From: JAJFTV01 sp964532655
Lineage (GTDB): Bacteria; Chloroflexota; Anaerolineae; Anaerolineales; Anaerolineaceae
Reading direction: 5' to 3'
NCBI GenBank assembly: GCA_964532655.1
Contig: CAZHMZ010000003.1
Location: forward strand, 1 to 64,000
Length of the DNA stretch: 64,000 bases
Below are positions 53,858 to 62,369 of this stretch, in pieces; the stretch's first letter is position 1, and each line of letters starts with the position of its first letter. The notes beneath the pieces are model-generated. The model searched no databases. It was not told where the DNA came from and saw only the letters and a list, made by a program, of their open reading frames with translations. The position numbers were made by a program, and so were the translations under genes.

Positions 53858-55002
53858 AGAGCTGCCTCAATTTCTGACTGGATCTCCTTCGGGGTATGAA
53901 TGATGCCGCGATTCTTGGTTATTCGCTGCACTTCACACTGTCCATTGCAGGCTCTTTCGATTTCCATGGAATACTTGCCGATATTCATTTCCACAGAAAA
54001 AATCTTTCTACACTGGCGTGCTAAAGTCGAAATTTCTCGTTCAGGAACCGGCCACACATTTTCCAGCTTCAGCAAACCAATCTTGTGGCCTTTTGCGCGT
54101 AAAGTGTTGACCACCTCTAATGCCGGCCGGCTTTCGCTTCCATATGCAATCACCCCGTAATCGGCATCGTCAAGGTAGAAAGCCTTCGTTCGAACGATAT
54201 CATCGTAATGAGCCTGTACCTTACCGGTGATCCGTGAATACAACCTTTCAAATACATCAGGATCCCAGTGAATACCCCCGGCTTCATCATGCGGGTTAAG
54301 GGAGTGTAAAATTGCGTAACCTTCTCCAAAATCCGGCAGCGGAGGAACGCCATTTTTCTCAGCCTTGAAGGGGAGAAACTGATCTGGAGATACTTCCGGT
54401 TTCTTCCGGTGCACAATTTCGATTTCTTCTTCAGCAGGGATTACCAGTTTTTCACGCATGAGTGCAATGGTGGTTTCTGACATGACCGATACCGGCATAC
54501 GGTATTTTTCAGCCAGGTTGAATGCGCGAATGGTGAAGTCAAAAAGTTCCTGCACTGAAGACGGTGCCAGAACGATCATTTCATGATCGCCGCTTGGGCC
54601 CCAACGGAATTGCATCACATCGGCCTGAGTGGCATAATTTTCTCCCCGGCAGCGCATAACATTGACGATGACGGCCGGGATCTCGCTGGCAATCATGTAA
54701 CCAATGCCTTCCTGCATATAGTTATATCCGGCGCTGGCTGTTGCAGTCATTGCCCGGGCGCCGGCAAGAGAAGCACCGCTCAAAGCATAAATCGAGCATA
54801 GTTCATCTTCGCCCTGCAAAAATCGCCCACCCACTTCGGGCAGCCGGCGAGACATATGTTCGGAGATTTCATTGGCCGGGGTAATAGGGTATCCTGCAAA
54901 AAAGTCACACCCGGCAGCCAGGGCGCCTTCCACCACGGCGAAATTCCCCAGCATAAAATGGGTACCGGTCATCACGCGTTGATTCGTATCTTGTTTTCTC
55001 AT
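53854..55002 (-). CDS. 2-oxoacid:ferredoxin oxidoreductase, alpha subunit (KorA-like)
   Basis: 382 residues. GNFAVVEGALAAGCDFFAGYP, PITPANEISEHMSRRLPEVG and FLQGEDELCSIYALSGASLAG give the alpha pyrimidine-binding domain; GEGPSGD-type RWGPSGDHEMIVLAPSSVQE and the C-terminal VIAYGSESRPALEVV are also typical. With KorB and KorC it oxidatively decarboxylates a 2-oxoacid to its acyl-CoA, reducing ferredoxin. Lies 13 bases after the aminotransferase. Confidence 0.92.
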   Translation of the reverse strand: MRKQDTNQRVMTGTHFMLGNFAVVEGALAAGCDFFAGYPITPANEISEHMSRRLPEVGGRFLQGEDELCSIYALSGASLAGARAMTATASAGYNYMQEGIGYMIASEIPAVIVNVMRCRGENYATQADVMQFRWGPSGDHEMIVLAPSSVQELFDFTIRAFNLAEKYRMPVSVMSETTIALMREKLVIPAEEEIEIVHRKKPEVSPDQFLPFKAEKNGVPPLPDFGEGYAILHSLNPHDEAGGIHWDPDVFERLYSRITGKVQAHYDDIVRTKAFYLDDADYGVIAYGSESRPALEVVNTLRAKGHKIGLLKLENVWPVPEREISTLARQCRKIFSVEMNIGKYSMEIERACNGQCEVQRITKNRGIIHTPKEIQSEIEAAL

Positions 55003-55015
55003 CCCGGTTCACCAC

Positions 55016-56182
55016 TTATATTCGATCGAGAGTTTCGTTGATGCGCTTGATACCTTCGACAATATTTTCTTTTGATGTCGAATAACAAAGTCTCAGATAC
55101 CCCTCGCCGCATGCTCCAAAGGCCGAACCGGGTACGGTGGCTACATGGGCTTTTGCTAACAGCAAATTAGCCAGATCCACACCCGGGATATTCACCTTAT
55201 AGGATGGGAAGGTATAGAATGCGCCTTCGGGGACAAAACAATCAAAGTGTTTTGATTCCTGCAGCAACCTGACCATCAGATCTCTGCGTTCCCGATATCC
55301 CTTTGCCATGGCCTGTGAGGCACGTTTTGATTCATCATTTTTCAATGCCTCGATGGCGCCAGCCTGAGCGAATGCTGTAACACACGTGGCTGAATGCTGG
55401 TAAACCTTAACCATTCCCTCCAATATTGCTTTGGGACCGGTTACATAACCCAGACGCCAGCCGGTCATCGCATGACTCTTGGAGAAGGCATTGACTGTGA
55501 TGACATTGTCAAATTCGGATGCAGCACTGTAATGCTGGCCTTCATACAGCAGATATTCGTAAACTTCGTCGCATAAAACCAGGCTGCCATTTGAGCGGGC
55601 TAATTCGACGATTTCACGAATGGTAGATCGGTCATACACCGCGCCAGTTGGGTTACATGGTGTGTTGATCACCACGACCTTGACGCGGGGTGTCAGCGTA
55701 CGTTTGATCAAATCAATATCCGGGCGAAATCCATTCTCTGCGGTGGATGGGATATGGATTGTGGTCCCGCCAGCCATCTGAACCATTGACTGATAGGATA
55801 CCCATGCAGGATCCAGAACCATTACTTGATCACCCTGTGAAAGAAGCGCCTGAAATACCAAATAAATGGCAAATTTGCCACCCGGGGTAACAATGATATC
55901 TTCTGAGGAAACCTGAATACCGTTTTCTTTTTGGAACTTTTTCGCAATCAAATCTCGAAGCTCAGGATCTCCGTTGGTCGGTTCATATTTCGTCTTGCCT
56001 CGTTCCAATGCAAGCTGGGCTGCCCGAACAATATTCTCTGGCGTGTTAAAACAAGGTTCACCACCCCCAAACGGGATGATGTCTGTTACACCTTCCTGTT
56101 TCATTCGTTTTACGATATTGTCCACTTCATCGGTTGCGGATAATTCGAGCCTTTCAACCTTGTCTGCTAAATGCAATTCCAT
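55016..56182 (-). CDS. PLP-dependent aminotransferase, class I/II (aspartate aminotransferase-like)
   Basis: 388 residues. The fold-type I pattern is visible: PFGGGEPCFNTPENIVRAAQ, VTPGGKFAIYLVFQALL, VVINTPCNPTGAVYDRS, LVLCDEVYEYLLYEGQHYSA and the PLP lysine in VNAFSKSHAMTGWRLGYVTG. The C-terminal ends in EGYLRLCYSTSKENI. It converts an amino acid to its 2-oxoacid, the direct substrate for the oxidoreductase encoded next. Which amino acid is not determinable; aspartate, aromatic or branched-chain are possible. First gene of a tightly spaced seven-gene unit with a dyad-rich upstream region. Confidence 0.93.
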   Translation of the reverse strand: MELHLADKVERLELSATDEVDNIVKRMKQEGVTDIIPFGGGEPCFNTPENIVRAAQLALERGKTKYEPTNGDPELRDLIAKKFQKENGIQVSSEDIIVTPGGKFAIYLVFQALLSQGDQVMVLDPAWVSYQSMVQMAGGTTIHIPSTAENGFRPDIDLIKRTLTPRVKVVVINTPCNPTGAVYDRSTIREIVELARSNGSLVLCDEVYEYLLYEGQHYSAASEFDNVITVNAFSKSHAMTGWRLGYVTGPKAILEGMVKVYQHSATCVTAFAQAGAIEALKNDESKRASQAMAKGYRERRDLMVRLLQESKHFDCFVPEGAFYTFPSYKVNIPGVDLANLLLAKAHVATVPGSAFGACGEGYLRLCYSTSKENIVEGIKRINETLDRI

Positions 56183-56209
56183 TGAGACTCCTCACGTAAA
56201 AGCTGATAT

Positions 56210-56272
56210 ATCGATAATTCCTGGATACAAAATCGTATCATTTATATCCTATAGGATATTTGTATTATCGAT
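56210..56272 (-). promoter_or_regulatory. Nested inverted repeats upstream of the aminotransferase operon
   Basis: Outer arms ATCGATAAT (56210-56218) and ATTATCGAT (56264-56272), inner ATACAAA (56225-56231) and TTTGTAT (56259-56265), and a central perfect palindrome ATATCCTATAGGATAT (56244-56259). Together they form a dense dyad 28 bases before the start codon. The most likely binder is the GntR/FCD regulator encoded 400 bases upstream. The remaining bases of the 395-base gap up to 56577 hold the GntR terminator and no supported gene. Confidence 0.7.
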
Positions 56273-56477
56273 GCTCCCGCCAGATGAGTCAAATAACATT
56301 TGTCATCATCTTTTGTGACTAATTTATAAGGGGGGATTGTTATTGGTTTACCGGTCTGAATTGTGTAAATTATCAGCTTTTTGATAATGCTTTTCGATTT
56401 AAATTAAGAATTTGATCGAGAGAATTACACAAATCTCAACCAATTATTTTGAGTACGGTGAGTGTGAACCCGGATAT

Positions 56478-56512
56478 AAAAAACAGCCGGAGATGTGTCC
56501 TCAGGCTGTTTT
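56478..56512 (-). terminator. Terminator after the GntR regulator gene
   Basis: On the minus strand AACAGCC and GGCTGTT pair around a 15-base loop and are followed by TTTTATA. 65 bases after the GntR stop. Confidence 0.75.
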
Positions 56513-56577
56513 GAATGGCGATGGATCAGGGTCAATCAAAGGCCGTTAATTGTTCAGAAAAATGGAAGATGGTCCTG

Positions 56578-57324
56578 CTATTCCTCTGCTTTTGGAAGGC
56601 GCTTCAGTGCAGCCAAAGTACGGACTTTCCCATCCACCAGATGTTTGTTCAGATATTGTGAGGCCAGTGAATGATCCTGCTGTTTCATGGCCGCAACAAT
56701 CTGGAAATGCTCCTCAATAATCCGCAAGATTTCCTGGGCATCTCCCGTCACCTCAACGAGTGACCGAATGCGAATTGAACGATCGTGCACTCGGCTGGCC
56801 AGTTGCCAGAAAAACGCATTCCCAGTGGACGAAAGAATCATCCTGTGCAAACGAATATCCGATTCCAGATGAGGAGCGAAATTTTTATTTGCAGCTTCGG
56901 AATAAGCAGTTTGGAGGCTCTTTTCCACTTCCTCGATTTGCTCGATGGAAATGTGATCAATTGAATGTTGAATCGCCCAGGGTTCAACAAGCAAGCGCAT
57001 ATCATAGAGCTCTTCTACATCTTTGGTTTCAATGTTGACAACCCTCGGGTTTCGATACTGGCTGGTACTGACCAGTCCATCCAACTCCAACATCCCCAAG
57101 GCTTCCCGGATGGGGGTCTGGCTGACGCCCAACACCTCTGCCAAACGGTCGATCACAATCACCTGCCCCGGGAACAATTTGTTCTGGAGGATCAGATTCT
57201 TGATTGAATCGTAAACCCGTTCGCGCAGCGGGATATCTAAAATTTTTGGTATATCACCTGCTGGCAGTTTTTCTTTCACTTCATACACATCCTGTTCAAA
57301 GTTTTTCCATAAAAACTCGATCAA
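56578..57324 (-). CDS. GntR-family transcriptional regulator, FCD subfamily
   Basis: 248 residues. The winged helix-turn-helix runs from about residue 30 to 100: PLRERVYDSIKNLILQNKLFPGQ, DRLAEVLGVSQTPIREALGML. The FCD ligand-binding domain follows with the metal-binding pattern SDIRLHRMILSSTGN and EEHFQIVAAMKQQDH, then YLNKHLVDGKV. FCD regulators usually sense small carboxylic or amino acids. It starts at TTG 57324 in this reading, with a GTG about 15 codons later as an alternative. It lies between pepA and the aminotransferase operon, so it is the best candidate regulator for the island. Confidence 0.9.
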   Translation of the reverse strand: MIEFLWKNFEQDVYEVKEKLPAGDIPKILDIPLRERVYDSIKNLILQNKLFPGQVIVIDRLAEVLGVSQTPIREALGMLELDGLVSTSQYRNPRVVNIETKDVEELYDMRLLVEPWAIQHSIDHISIEQIEEVEKSLQTAYSEAANKNFAPHLESDIRLHRMILSSTGNAFFWQLASRVHDRSIRIRSLVEVTGDAQEILRIIEEHFQIVAAMKQQDHSLASQYLNKHLVDGKVRTLAALKRLPKAEE

Positions 57325-57435
57325 ACCAATAACAGCGCGCGATTAGGTGCGCCGGTAAATTTCAACTTTATAAAATATCAAATGAGCCCCCCGGATGACA
57401 TGTGCATTATACCAACGAAAGTCATAAAACATAAG

Positions 57436-57450
57436 AAATAGGATATATGA
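57436..57450 (-). promoter_or_regulatory. ATAGGATAT motif upstream of the GntR gene
   Basis: AAATAGGATATATGA, with the core TAGGATAT shared with the sites at 56251-56259 and 60533-60541. It lies about 112 bases before the regulator start and next to the pepA hairpin. A candidate autoregulatory half-site; only sequence similarity supports it. Confidence 0.5.
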
Positions 57451-57483
57451 GTTTCCGGCAGGAAAGGTTTTCCTGCCGGAAAC
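57451..57483 (-). terminator. Perfect hairpin after pepA (no T-run)
   Basis: GTTTCCGGCAGGA (57451-57463) pairs with TCCTGCCGGAAAC (57471-57483), eight bases after the pepA stop. No T-run follows on the minus strand, so it may be an RNA-stability element or a U-less terminator. Confidence 0.65.
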
Positions 57484-57490
57484 TGTTACA

Positions 57491-59005
57491 CTAATTCACC
57501 CAGTTAACAAGAAACTGGGTCAACAAACGCGAACCAATCCCTGTCGCATATCCCTGGCGATAAAAAGATCCCTTCTCCAGAGATACAAGACCTGCAATAT
57601 CAAGATGAGCCCATTCGTATTCGTTCACGAACTCTTCAAGGAATTTTGCGGCCACAATAGCCCCGCCGGCTTTTCCGCCTGTGTTTTTCATATCCGCGAT
57701 ATGGCTGTTCAGCGCATCGCGATATTCTGAAAACAGCGGCATACGCCAGGCTCGCTCATAGGTAATTTCACCAGCCCGGGTAATCTTGCCGGCCAGTTGG
57801 TCACTGTTGCTGAAAAGACCGATCGCATGATCCCCCAGACCGACCGTGCGTGCGCCGGTTAGCGTGGCAATATCAATCACAGCTTTGGCCTGATATCGAT
57901 CCGCATAACAAAGTGCATCCCCCAGGATCAGCCTGCCTTCAGAATCGGTATTGATCACTTCAACGGTTTTCCCATTCATCAGCCGGATGACATCCGAAGG
58001 CCGGAATGAGTTCCCGCCGGGCATATTTTCGGTTGTTGGGATGAGAACTACAAGATGAATCGGAAGATCCATGAGTGCAGCCGATTTCATGGCACCCATC
58101 ACAGCCGCAGCGCCAGACATGTCGGTTTTCATCCGTTCCATTCCATCGGCGGGTTTGATGGAGATGCCACCGCTGTCAAAAGTAACGCCTTTACCAATCA
58201 AAACAATCGTATCCAAATCAGGCTTATCGCTGTTATGCTCCAAAACGATAAATTTCGCCGGTTCGGTTGATCCCGCTGATACTGCCAGCACACCACCCAT
58301 GCCCAATTTTCGCATATCCTCTTCCTCAAGAATCTGACACTTGAGATTCAATTCCTGAGCGAGCTGCGTTGCCTGTAATGCTAAAAATCCGGGGGTAGCA
58401 CAATTAGCCGGGTAATTCACCAGATCCCTTGCCAGGTATACACCCGCTGAAAATTTTCTGGCCATGGAGATGGCATTCTGGTTATGAGGTGAATCTAGAG
58501 AATCATCCACTACAAGATTCAGCGAGAGATCTGCTCTCTTCTCGAAATGAGATTTATATTCAGCAAACTGATAAAGGAACAATTCCACACCAATCAGGAA
58601 TTCTTTCACGATATCTGATCGACTGAGAACTCCATTGTCGAGGGTGTGCACCATGACTGAAGCATTTTGGATTCTCAGATTACTGATTTTCTCTGCAACG
58701 GTAGAACCAATTTTGCGAATGGTTTCCAGACTCATTTTTTCGGAAGCACCGCAGCCAAGCAGAAATACCCTTGTCGAATGCCCATCCTTTCCAGCATAAA
58801 ACATTTGAGTTTCAAACAGTTTTCCCTGAAAATCTTTTTTCGTCAAAGCAGTAAAAATTTGTCCGGATGCCAGGGCATCCAGATCCATTTCAATGGTTGA
58901 AAGGCCTTCCTGATTGAGGTTGCGAAAACAGAAAATTGCTTCTGTTTCATGTTCAAGCACAGAACCATTTGTTACTGTTATTTCTTTTAAACTGGAGATA
59001 GACAC
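57491..59005 (-). CDS. Leucyl aminopeptidase, M17 family
   Basis: About 504 residues, normal for the cytosolic M17 aminopeptidases. The two-zinc/manganese site is seen in the family motifs VLIGKGVTFDSGGISIKPAD, RMKTDMSGAAAVMGAMKSAA, NTDSEGRLILGDALCYAD and TLTGARTVGLGDH. The region LARDLVNYPANCATPGFLA begins the catalytic domain. The ATG-led frame to 59038 lacks a ribosome site; GTG 59005 follows GGAAG and is preferred. It releases N-terminal residues from dipeptides, which fits an island importing peptides. 110 bases after ridA. Confidence 0.93.
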   Translation of the reverse strand: MSISSLKEITVTNGSVLEHETEAIFCFRNLNQEGLSTIEMDLDALASGQIFTALTKKDFQGKLFETQMFYAGKDGHSTRVFLLGCGASEKMSLETIRKIGSTVAEKISNLRIQNASVMVHTLDNGVLSRSDIVKEFLIGVELFLYQFAEYKSHFEKRADLSLNLVVDDSLDSPHNQNAISMARKFSAGVYLARDLVNYPANCATPGFLALQATQLAQELNLKCQILEEEDMRKLGMGGVLAVSAGSTEPAKFIVLEHNSDKPDLDTIVLIGKGVTFDSGGISIKPADGMERMKTDMSGAAAVMGAMKSAALMDLPIHLVVLIPTTENMPGGNSFRPSDVIRLMNGKTVEVINTDSEGRLILGDALCYADRYQAKAVIDIATLTGARTVGLGDHAIGLFSNSDQLAGKITRAGEITYERAWRMPLFSEYRDALNSHIADMKNTGGKAGGAIVAAKFLEEFVNEYEWAHLDIAGLVSLEKGSFYRQGYATGIGSRLLTQFLVNWVN

Positions 59006-59115
59006 AATTACTTCCTTTTGCTGCCAGAGATCTGGCAATGTAACACTTCAAGTTATCCTGACGGCAGTCTCCATTGTTGTATGAAGATCAAGCCTGGTTC
59101 AACCCGGCCCAATAT

Positions 59116-59487
59116 TTACAGTGCAGCCATCAAATCAATTTCTACAATGAAAACGGGGTTTGAGAGCTCTTTAACACCCACGGTGGTGCGGGAAGGAGCG
59201 TTATCAGGGAAGAATTCTTTGTAAACTTCATTCATTCCGCTGAAATCGCTGATATTGGTCAGATAGATATTGACTTTGACAACATCTTCAAAGGACGAAC
59301 CAGAGTCTTCAACCAGCTTCTTTAAATTATTGAGCACCAGTCTGGTCTGTTCTTTAATTCCGCCTTCGCCTTTTGCCCCGGTTACAGGATCGACTGCCAC
59401 ATTTCCGGAAACAAATAAAAATCCATTCGCTTTAACTGCTTTTGAATAAGGTGCACCCGGTTTGTAAAATAATGATTCTTTTTTCAT
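59116..59487 (-). CDS. RidA family enamine/imine deaminase
   Basis: 123 residues. The YjgF/RidA signature is YSKAVKANGFLFVSGNVAVD, and the conserved Arg lies in APSRTTVGVKEL with the terminal VEIDLMAA. RidA removes reactive 2-aminoacrylate-type enamines formed by PLP enzymes; some members are 2-iminobutanoate deaminases. Its position between the racemase and aminopeptidase genes suggests protection of the island's PLP enzymes (inference). Confidence 0.92.
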   Translation of the reverse strand: MKKESLFYKPGAPYSKAVKANGFLFVSGNVAVDPVTGAKGEGGIKEQTRLVLNNLKKLVEDSGSSFEDVVKVNIYLTNISDFSGMNEVYKEFFPDNAPSRTTVGVKELSNPVFIVEIDLMAAL

Positions 59488-59571
59488 TTTTCCCTTTCCA
59501 TATTATTCAGTTTTCTTCATTAATATCTATACGAAAATCTGTCGGGTGATGCAAATCGACAGACAATCTTC

Positions 59572-60441
59572 TCAATTATTGCTGGATGACATCTTCCTTC
59601 GTGCGTTCGCCAAATTTTGAACAGAAAGCGGCTGAACATCTACATCGTCCATTTTCAAAAACCGTTTCGTGAAAGAGGTGAAGTTATCAATATCTTCCCC
59701 GGTCACTAAAAAGGTAGTATGTCCTCTTTTCGTTTTGCACGACTCTAATTGATCTTTCCCGTTAAGGTTTTGTATCAAATCCTTCACCACCGCTTCAGCC
59801 GGATCAATTACCTGAACAGAGGCAGGTAAAACACTGTCGATGATATTTCGTACACAGGGAAAGTCAGTACAACCGAGAATCAGGCAATCAGGGTTCAACT
59901 CAACCAGCGGTTGCCAGGCTTCCTGGGCAAGTCTGGTCAAATGCGGAATGTTATCAATTTTTCCTTTTTCAGCCAGACGAAGCAATTCTGAAGGCGCCAC
60001 CCCAACAGCCTGTGCAGTCGGATCCATCTTCTGTAATAATTCGCAATGCGCATTACTGCTAATGGTAATTTCTGTTCCCCATACACCGATATGATGATTT
60101 TTTGTTGACTCAACTGCTGCTTTTACACCTGCATCCACCATACCAAAAATCGGCGTATCCGGAAAAGCTTTCTGCGCCGCTGCAAGACCCGCAATACTAG
60201 CCGTATTACAAGCGATAATGATCGCTTTTGCATGGTTGTCGATTAAATATGAACAGATTTCAAGAACATATTCCCTTACGGCTTCGATCGTCTGAGGGCC
60301 ATAAGGCTGCCGTTCGGTATCACCCACAAACAGGACATCTTCATTGGGGATATGCCGGTAAACCTCTACCAGAACCGACAAACCACCCAGTCCTGAATCG
60401 AAAATCCCGATGGGCATTGAATTGGTTGCAAATGGTTTCAT
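59572..60441 (-). CDS. Glutamate/aspartate racemase-family protein (MurI-like)
   Basis: 289 residues. MurI motifs are conserved: PIGIFDSGLGGLSVLVEVYR (Asp15), VGDTERQPYGP, Cys78 in IIIACNTASIAGL, GVWGTEITISSNAH and Cys191 in LILGCTDFP. The last motif is normally GCTHYP, and the His after Thr is Asp193 here. Both catalytic cysteines remain. It may be a glutamate racemase for peptidoglycan or, given the island, an aspartate/glutamate racemase for catabolism. First gene of the murI-ridA-pepA group with an ATAGGATAT site upstream. Confidence 0.85.
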   Translation of the reverse strand: MKPFATNSMPIGIFDSGLGGLSVLVEVYRHIPNEDVLFVGDTERQPYGPQTIEAVREYVLEICSYLIDNHAKAIIIACNTASIAGLAAAQKAFPDTPIFGMVDAGVKAAVESTKNHHIGVWGTEITISSNAHCELLQKMDPTAQAVGVAPSELLRLAEKGKIDNIPHLTRLAQEAWQPLVELNPDCLILGCTDFPCVRNIIDSVLPASVQVIDPAEAVVKDLIQNLNGKDQLESCKTKRGHTTFLVTGEDIDNFTSFTKRFLKMDDVDVQPLSVQNLANARRKMSSSNN

Positions 60442-60950
60442 TGACGTTTCCTTGGAAAGATTGAACTGCAGGATCTGCAGTGAGACAGGTCGAACTCAGA
60501 AGAAACAGAAGAAAAAGAAATAACATAATCATATAGGATATATTGTATGGCATTTTCGCGAATCTTCAAGTAGGTCGAGCATGATAAATTCATGCGTTTA
60601 GGATGACAAAACTCCTCCTGACAATTTTCCTGACAGGTTGCGGATTCGCGATATTTTCAATAATTCGAATATGCTCCTGAAAAAGCCCCAATGAAATGAT
60701 ATTCCGAGTTGGATATTTGACCTGTTTGTTTTCACAGGTTCAGCCGCGAAAAGAGAACCTGGCAAGAATTCACGTACCCTGCTTATTTACAAAAATGTGA
60801 TTAATTCGATCTGTCAAATAAATTTTCAGTCTATAATGTCAATCAGATCCAACGAATGCCAAGAACAGTTCAATAGTGATCCAGGCCTGATCCACAGGAT
60901 GGATGTAGCTTTATTGGATTCGGCTGCTTCATTTACGAAATGGTGATGAA
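60442..60950. other. 509-base divergent intergenic region
   Basis: Between murI-like (minus) and the plus-strand hypothetical group. It holds the ATATAGGATATAT site (60531-60543), an inverted repeat GCATGA-TAAAT-TCATGC (60579-60595), and a TATAAT at 60832-60837 that might serve the plus-strand genes, without a good -35. No gene is supported here. Confidence 0.6.
60531..60543 (-). promoter_or_regulatory. ATAGGATAT motif upstream of the racemase gene
   Basis: ATATAGGATATAT, about 90 bases before the racemase start. It continues into TTGTAT just as the aminotransferase-operon site does (TATAGGATAT then TTGTAT). Candidate operator of the island regulator. Confidence 0.5.
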
Positions 60951-61733
60951 ATGACCCAAAATCTCCAGGTAATATTCAGATGGGTATATACCCCTCAGGA
61001 CTTTTTCGAAGAAAAGGAAACCGTTTTGCTGCCCGATTGCGAGCCTATCATCGAAAACGGTCATGTGGCTGTCATGATGAATCTCGACGAAAGCTCAAAC
61101 CTTCCTGAAATTCAGAAAGAAATTGAAGGTCACCTGAAAAGCTTCTTTGAGGGATCATCATTATTTATCAGAAAAAAGTTTCACTTACAACACAACAGAA
61201 ATGAAACGATCTACCCTGATGGCCATAAGAATTTTTCTATACTTCTCGAGGGCTCCTTTACTCCAACGGGCAAACTCAGGGGCATAATGGATCGAGATGG
61301 TCGCATCATCGCGGATACAAAGCAGGAAATATTAGCTCAACAAAGGGAACTGGCATCCCTTGCAGTCAAATATCGGCAAGATCCTGTAGCTGATAGACTC
61401 CTGACCAGTCATCAAAAAGCCCTGTCCAACCCGGGTACTGAGCTTGTCCATCTATATGAAATTCGGGATGCCCTGTGCAAAAAATTCTCAGGCAAAATAT
61501 CTGCCTGCGATTTACTTGGGTTATCAGGAGATAGGTGGGATAGACTTGGAAAGCTGGCCAATTCTTTATCGATTCGTCAGGGCCGGCATACCGGTCAGCA
61601 TGTTGGCCAGTTACGCGATGCAACCGACAGCGAACTCGGGGAAGCGAGAGATATTGCAGTTAAGATGGTGGTGGCTTACCTGATGTATCTGGAAAGAACA
61701 TCAACTCAGGCGGCGCAAGCCCAAACACCATAA
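60951..61733 (+). CDS. Protein of unknown function with possible HEPN-like C-terminus
   Basis: 260 residues, soluble, no signal. I do not recognise the N-terminal part, which is mixed alpha/beta. The last 90 residues are helical: LVHLYEIRDALCKKFSGKIS, then LANSLSIRQGRHTGQHVGQ and DATDSELGEARDIAVKMVVAYLMYL. The RQGRH segment gives an RxxxxH-like pattern as in HEPN domains, but this is weak. Starts the plus-strand group; 83 bases before the next gene. Role unknown; no membrane or export signals. Confidence 0.6.
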   Translation: MTQNLQVIFRWVYTPQDFFEEKETVLLPDCEPIIENGHVAVMMNLDESSNLPEIQKEIEGHLKSFFEGSSLFIRKKFHLQHNRNETIYPDGHKNFSILLEGSFTPTGKLRGIMDRDGRIIADTKQEILAQQRELASLAVKYRQDPVADRLLTSHQKALSNPGTELVHLYEIRDALCKKFSGKISACDLLGLSGDRWDRLGKLANSLSIRQGRHTGQHVGQLRDATDSELGEARDIAVKMVVAYLMYLERTSTQAAQAQTP

Positions 61734-61816
61734 CAACTCAGCAGTAGAAATTGAGCACGAGGGTCAGGTCATCAAGCTGATCCGCCAGAAAAATACAAAG
61801 GTCAGGTATGTGATAC

Positions 61817-62233
61817 ATGTCAATAGAACAAGTCAGCATCAGACAATTCAGAGACGCCATCAAACGTCTACCCGCAGATGAAACAATAGTTGACTCAACC
61901 GTCTGGTACAGGACCCAGAAAGAACACTGGCTGGGCTGGCTGGCGGGTTATCACACTCCAGGCGGGTATGGTCGAAAAGTATTTACTCGCGATGCGAAAT
62001 TCGCGTATAACCATGTGGTTAACCCTCAATTGCTCATCTATTTGATCCGTGCTATTCCCTTACGACAGGAACTGGTGAAGGCAGCGGAGGAAGCATATGA
62101 GAAGGGATCATCAATGATGCAACAATCCGGCGCAATTCGAAAAATTGCCCCCTGGGAAGAAATCTATCGGGCGCTGTGGGGAACTGGAAATCCGCCTTTG
62201 ATCAACCGATTTTTCAGGAAATCGGCTAAATAA
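61817..62233 (+). CDS. Small hypothetical protein (138 aa)
   Basis: 138 residues, basic C-terminus (INRFFRKSAK). No family recognised. Features: aromatic WYRTQKEHWLGWLAGYHTPGG segment near residue 30-50 and a helical second half (RQELVKAAEEAYEKGSSMM). Ribosome site is weak before ATG 61817. It is on the same strand as its neighbours with gaps of 83 and 136 bases. Probably a real gene because the frame is intact and the composition matches. Confidence 0.6.
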   Translation: MSIEQVSIRQFRDAIKRLPADETIVDSTVWYRTQKEHWLGWLAGYHTPGGYGRKVFTRDAKFAYNHVVNPQLLIYLIRAIPLRQELVKAAEEAYEKGSSMMQQSGAIRKIAPWEEIYRALWGTGNPPLINRFFRKSAK

Positions 62234-62369
62234 TAAATCTTTCCGGTTTACCGGCACATCCAACTCCAAACCGTTTGCAGGAGCATGGGGTGTGCTGCCA
62301 TCCACCATAATAAATGGAAGGTATCGATGCTCTGTCGTTTTCGATTTTCATATATAAAGGAGAGGAAAA

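Noticed and set aside
37073..56182. Hydantoin or histidine utilisation operon
   Set aside because: The amidohydrolases resemble imidazolonepropionase in motifs but no hydantoinase, urocanase or histidase gene is present.
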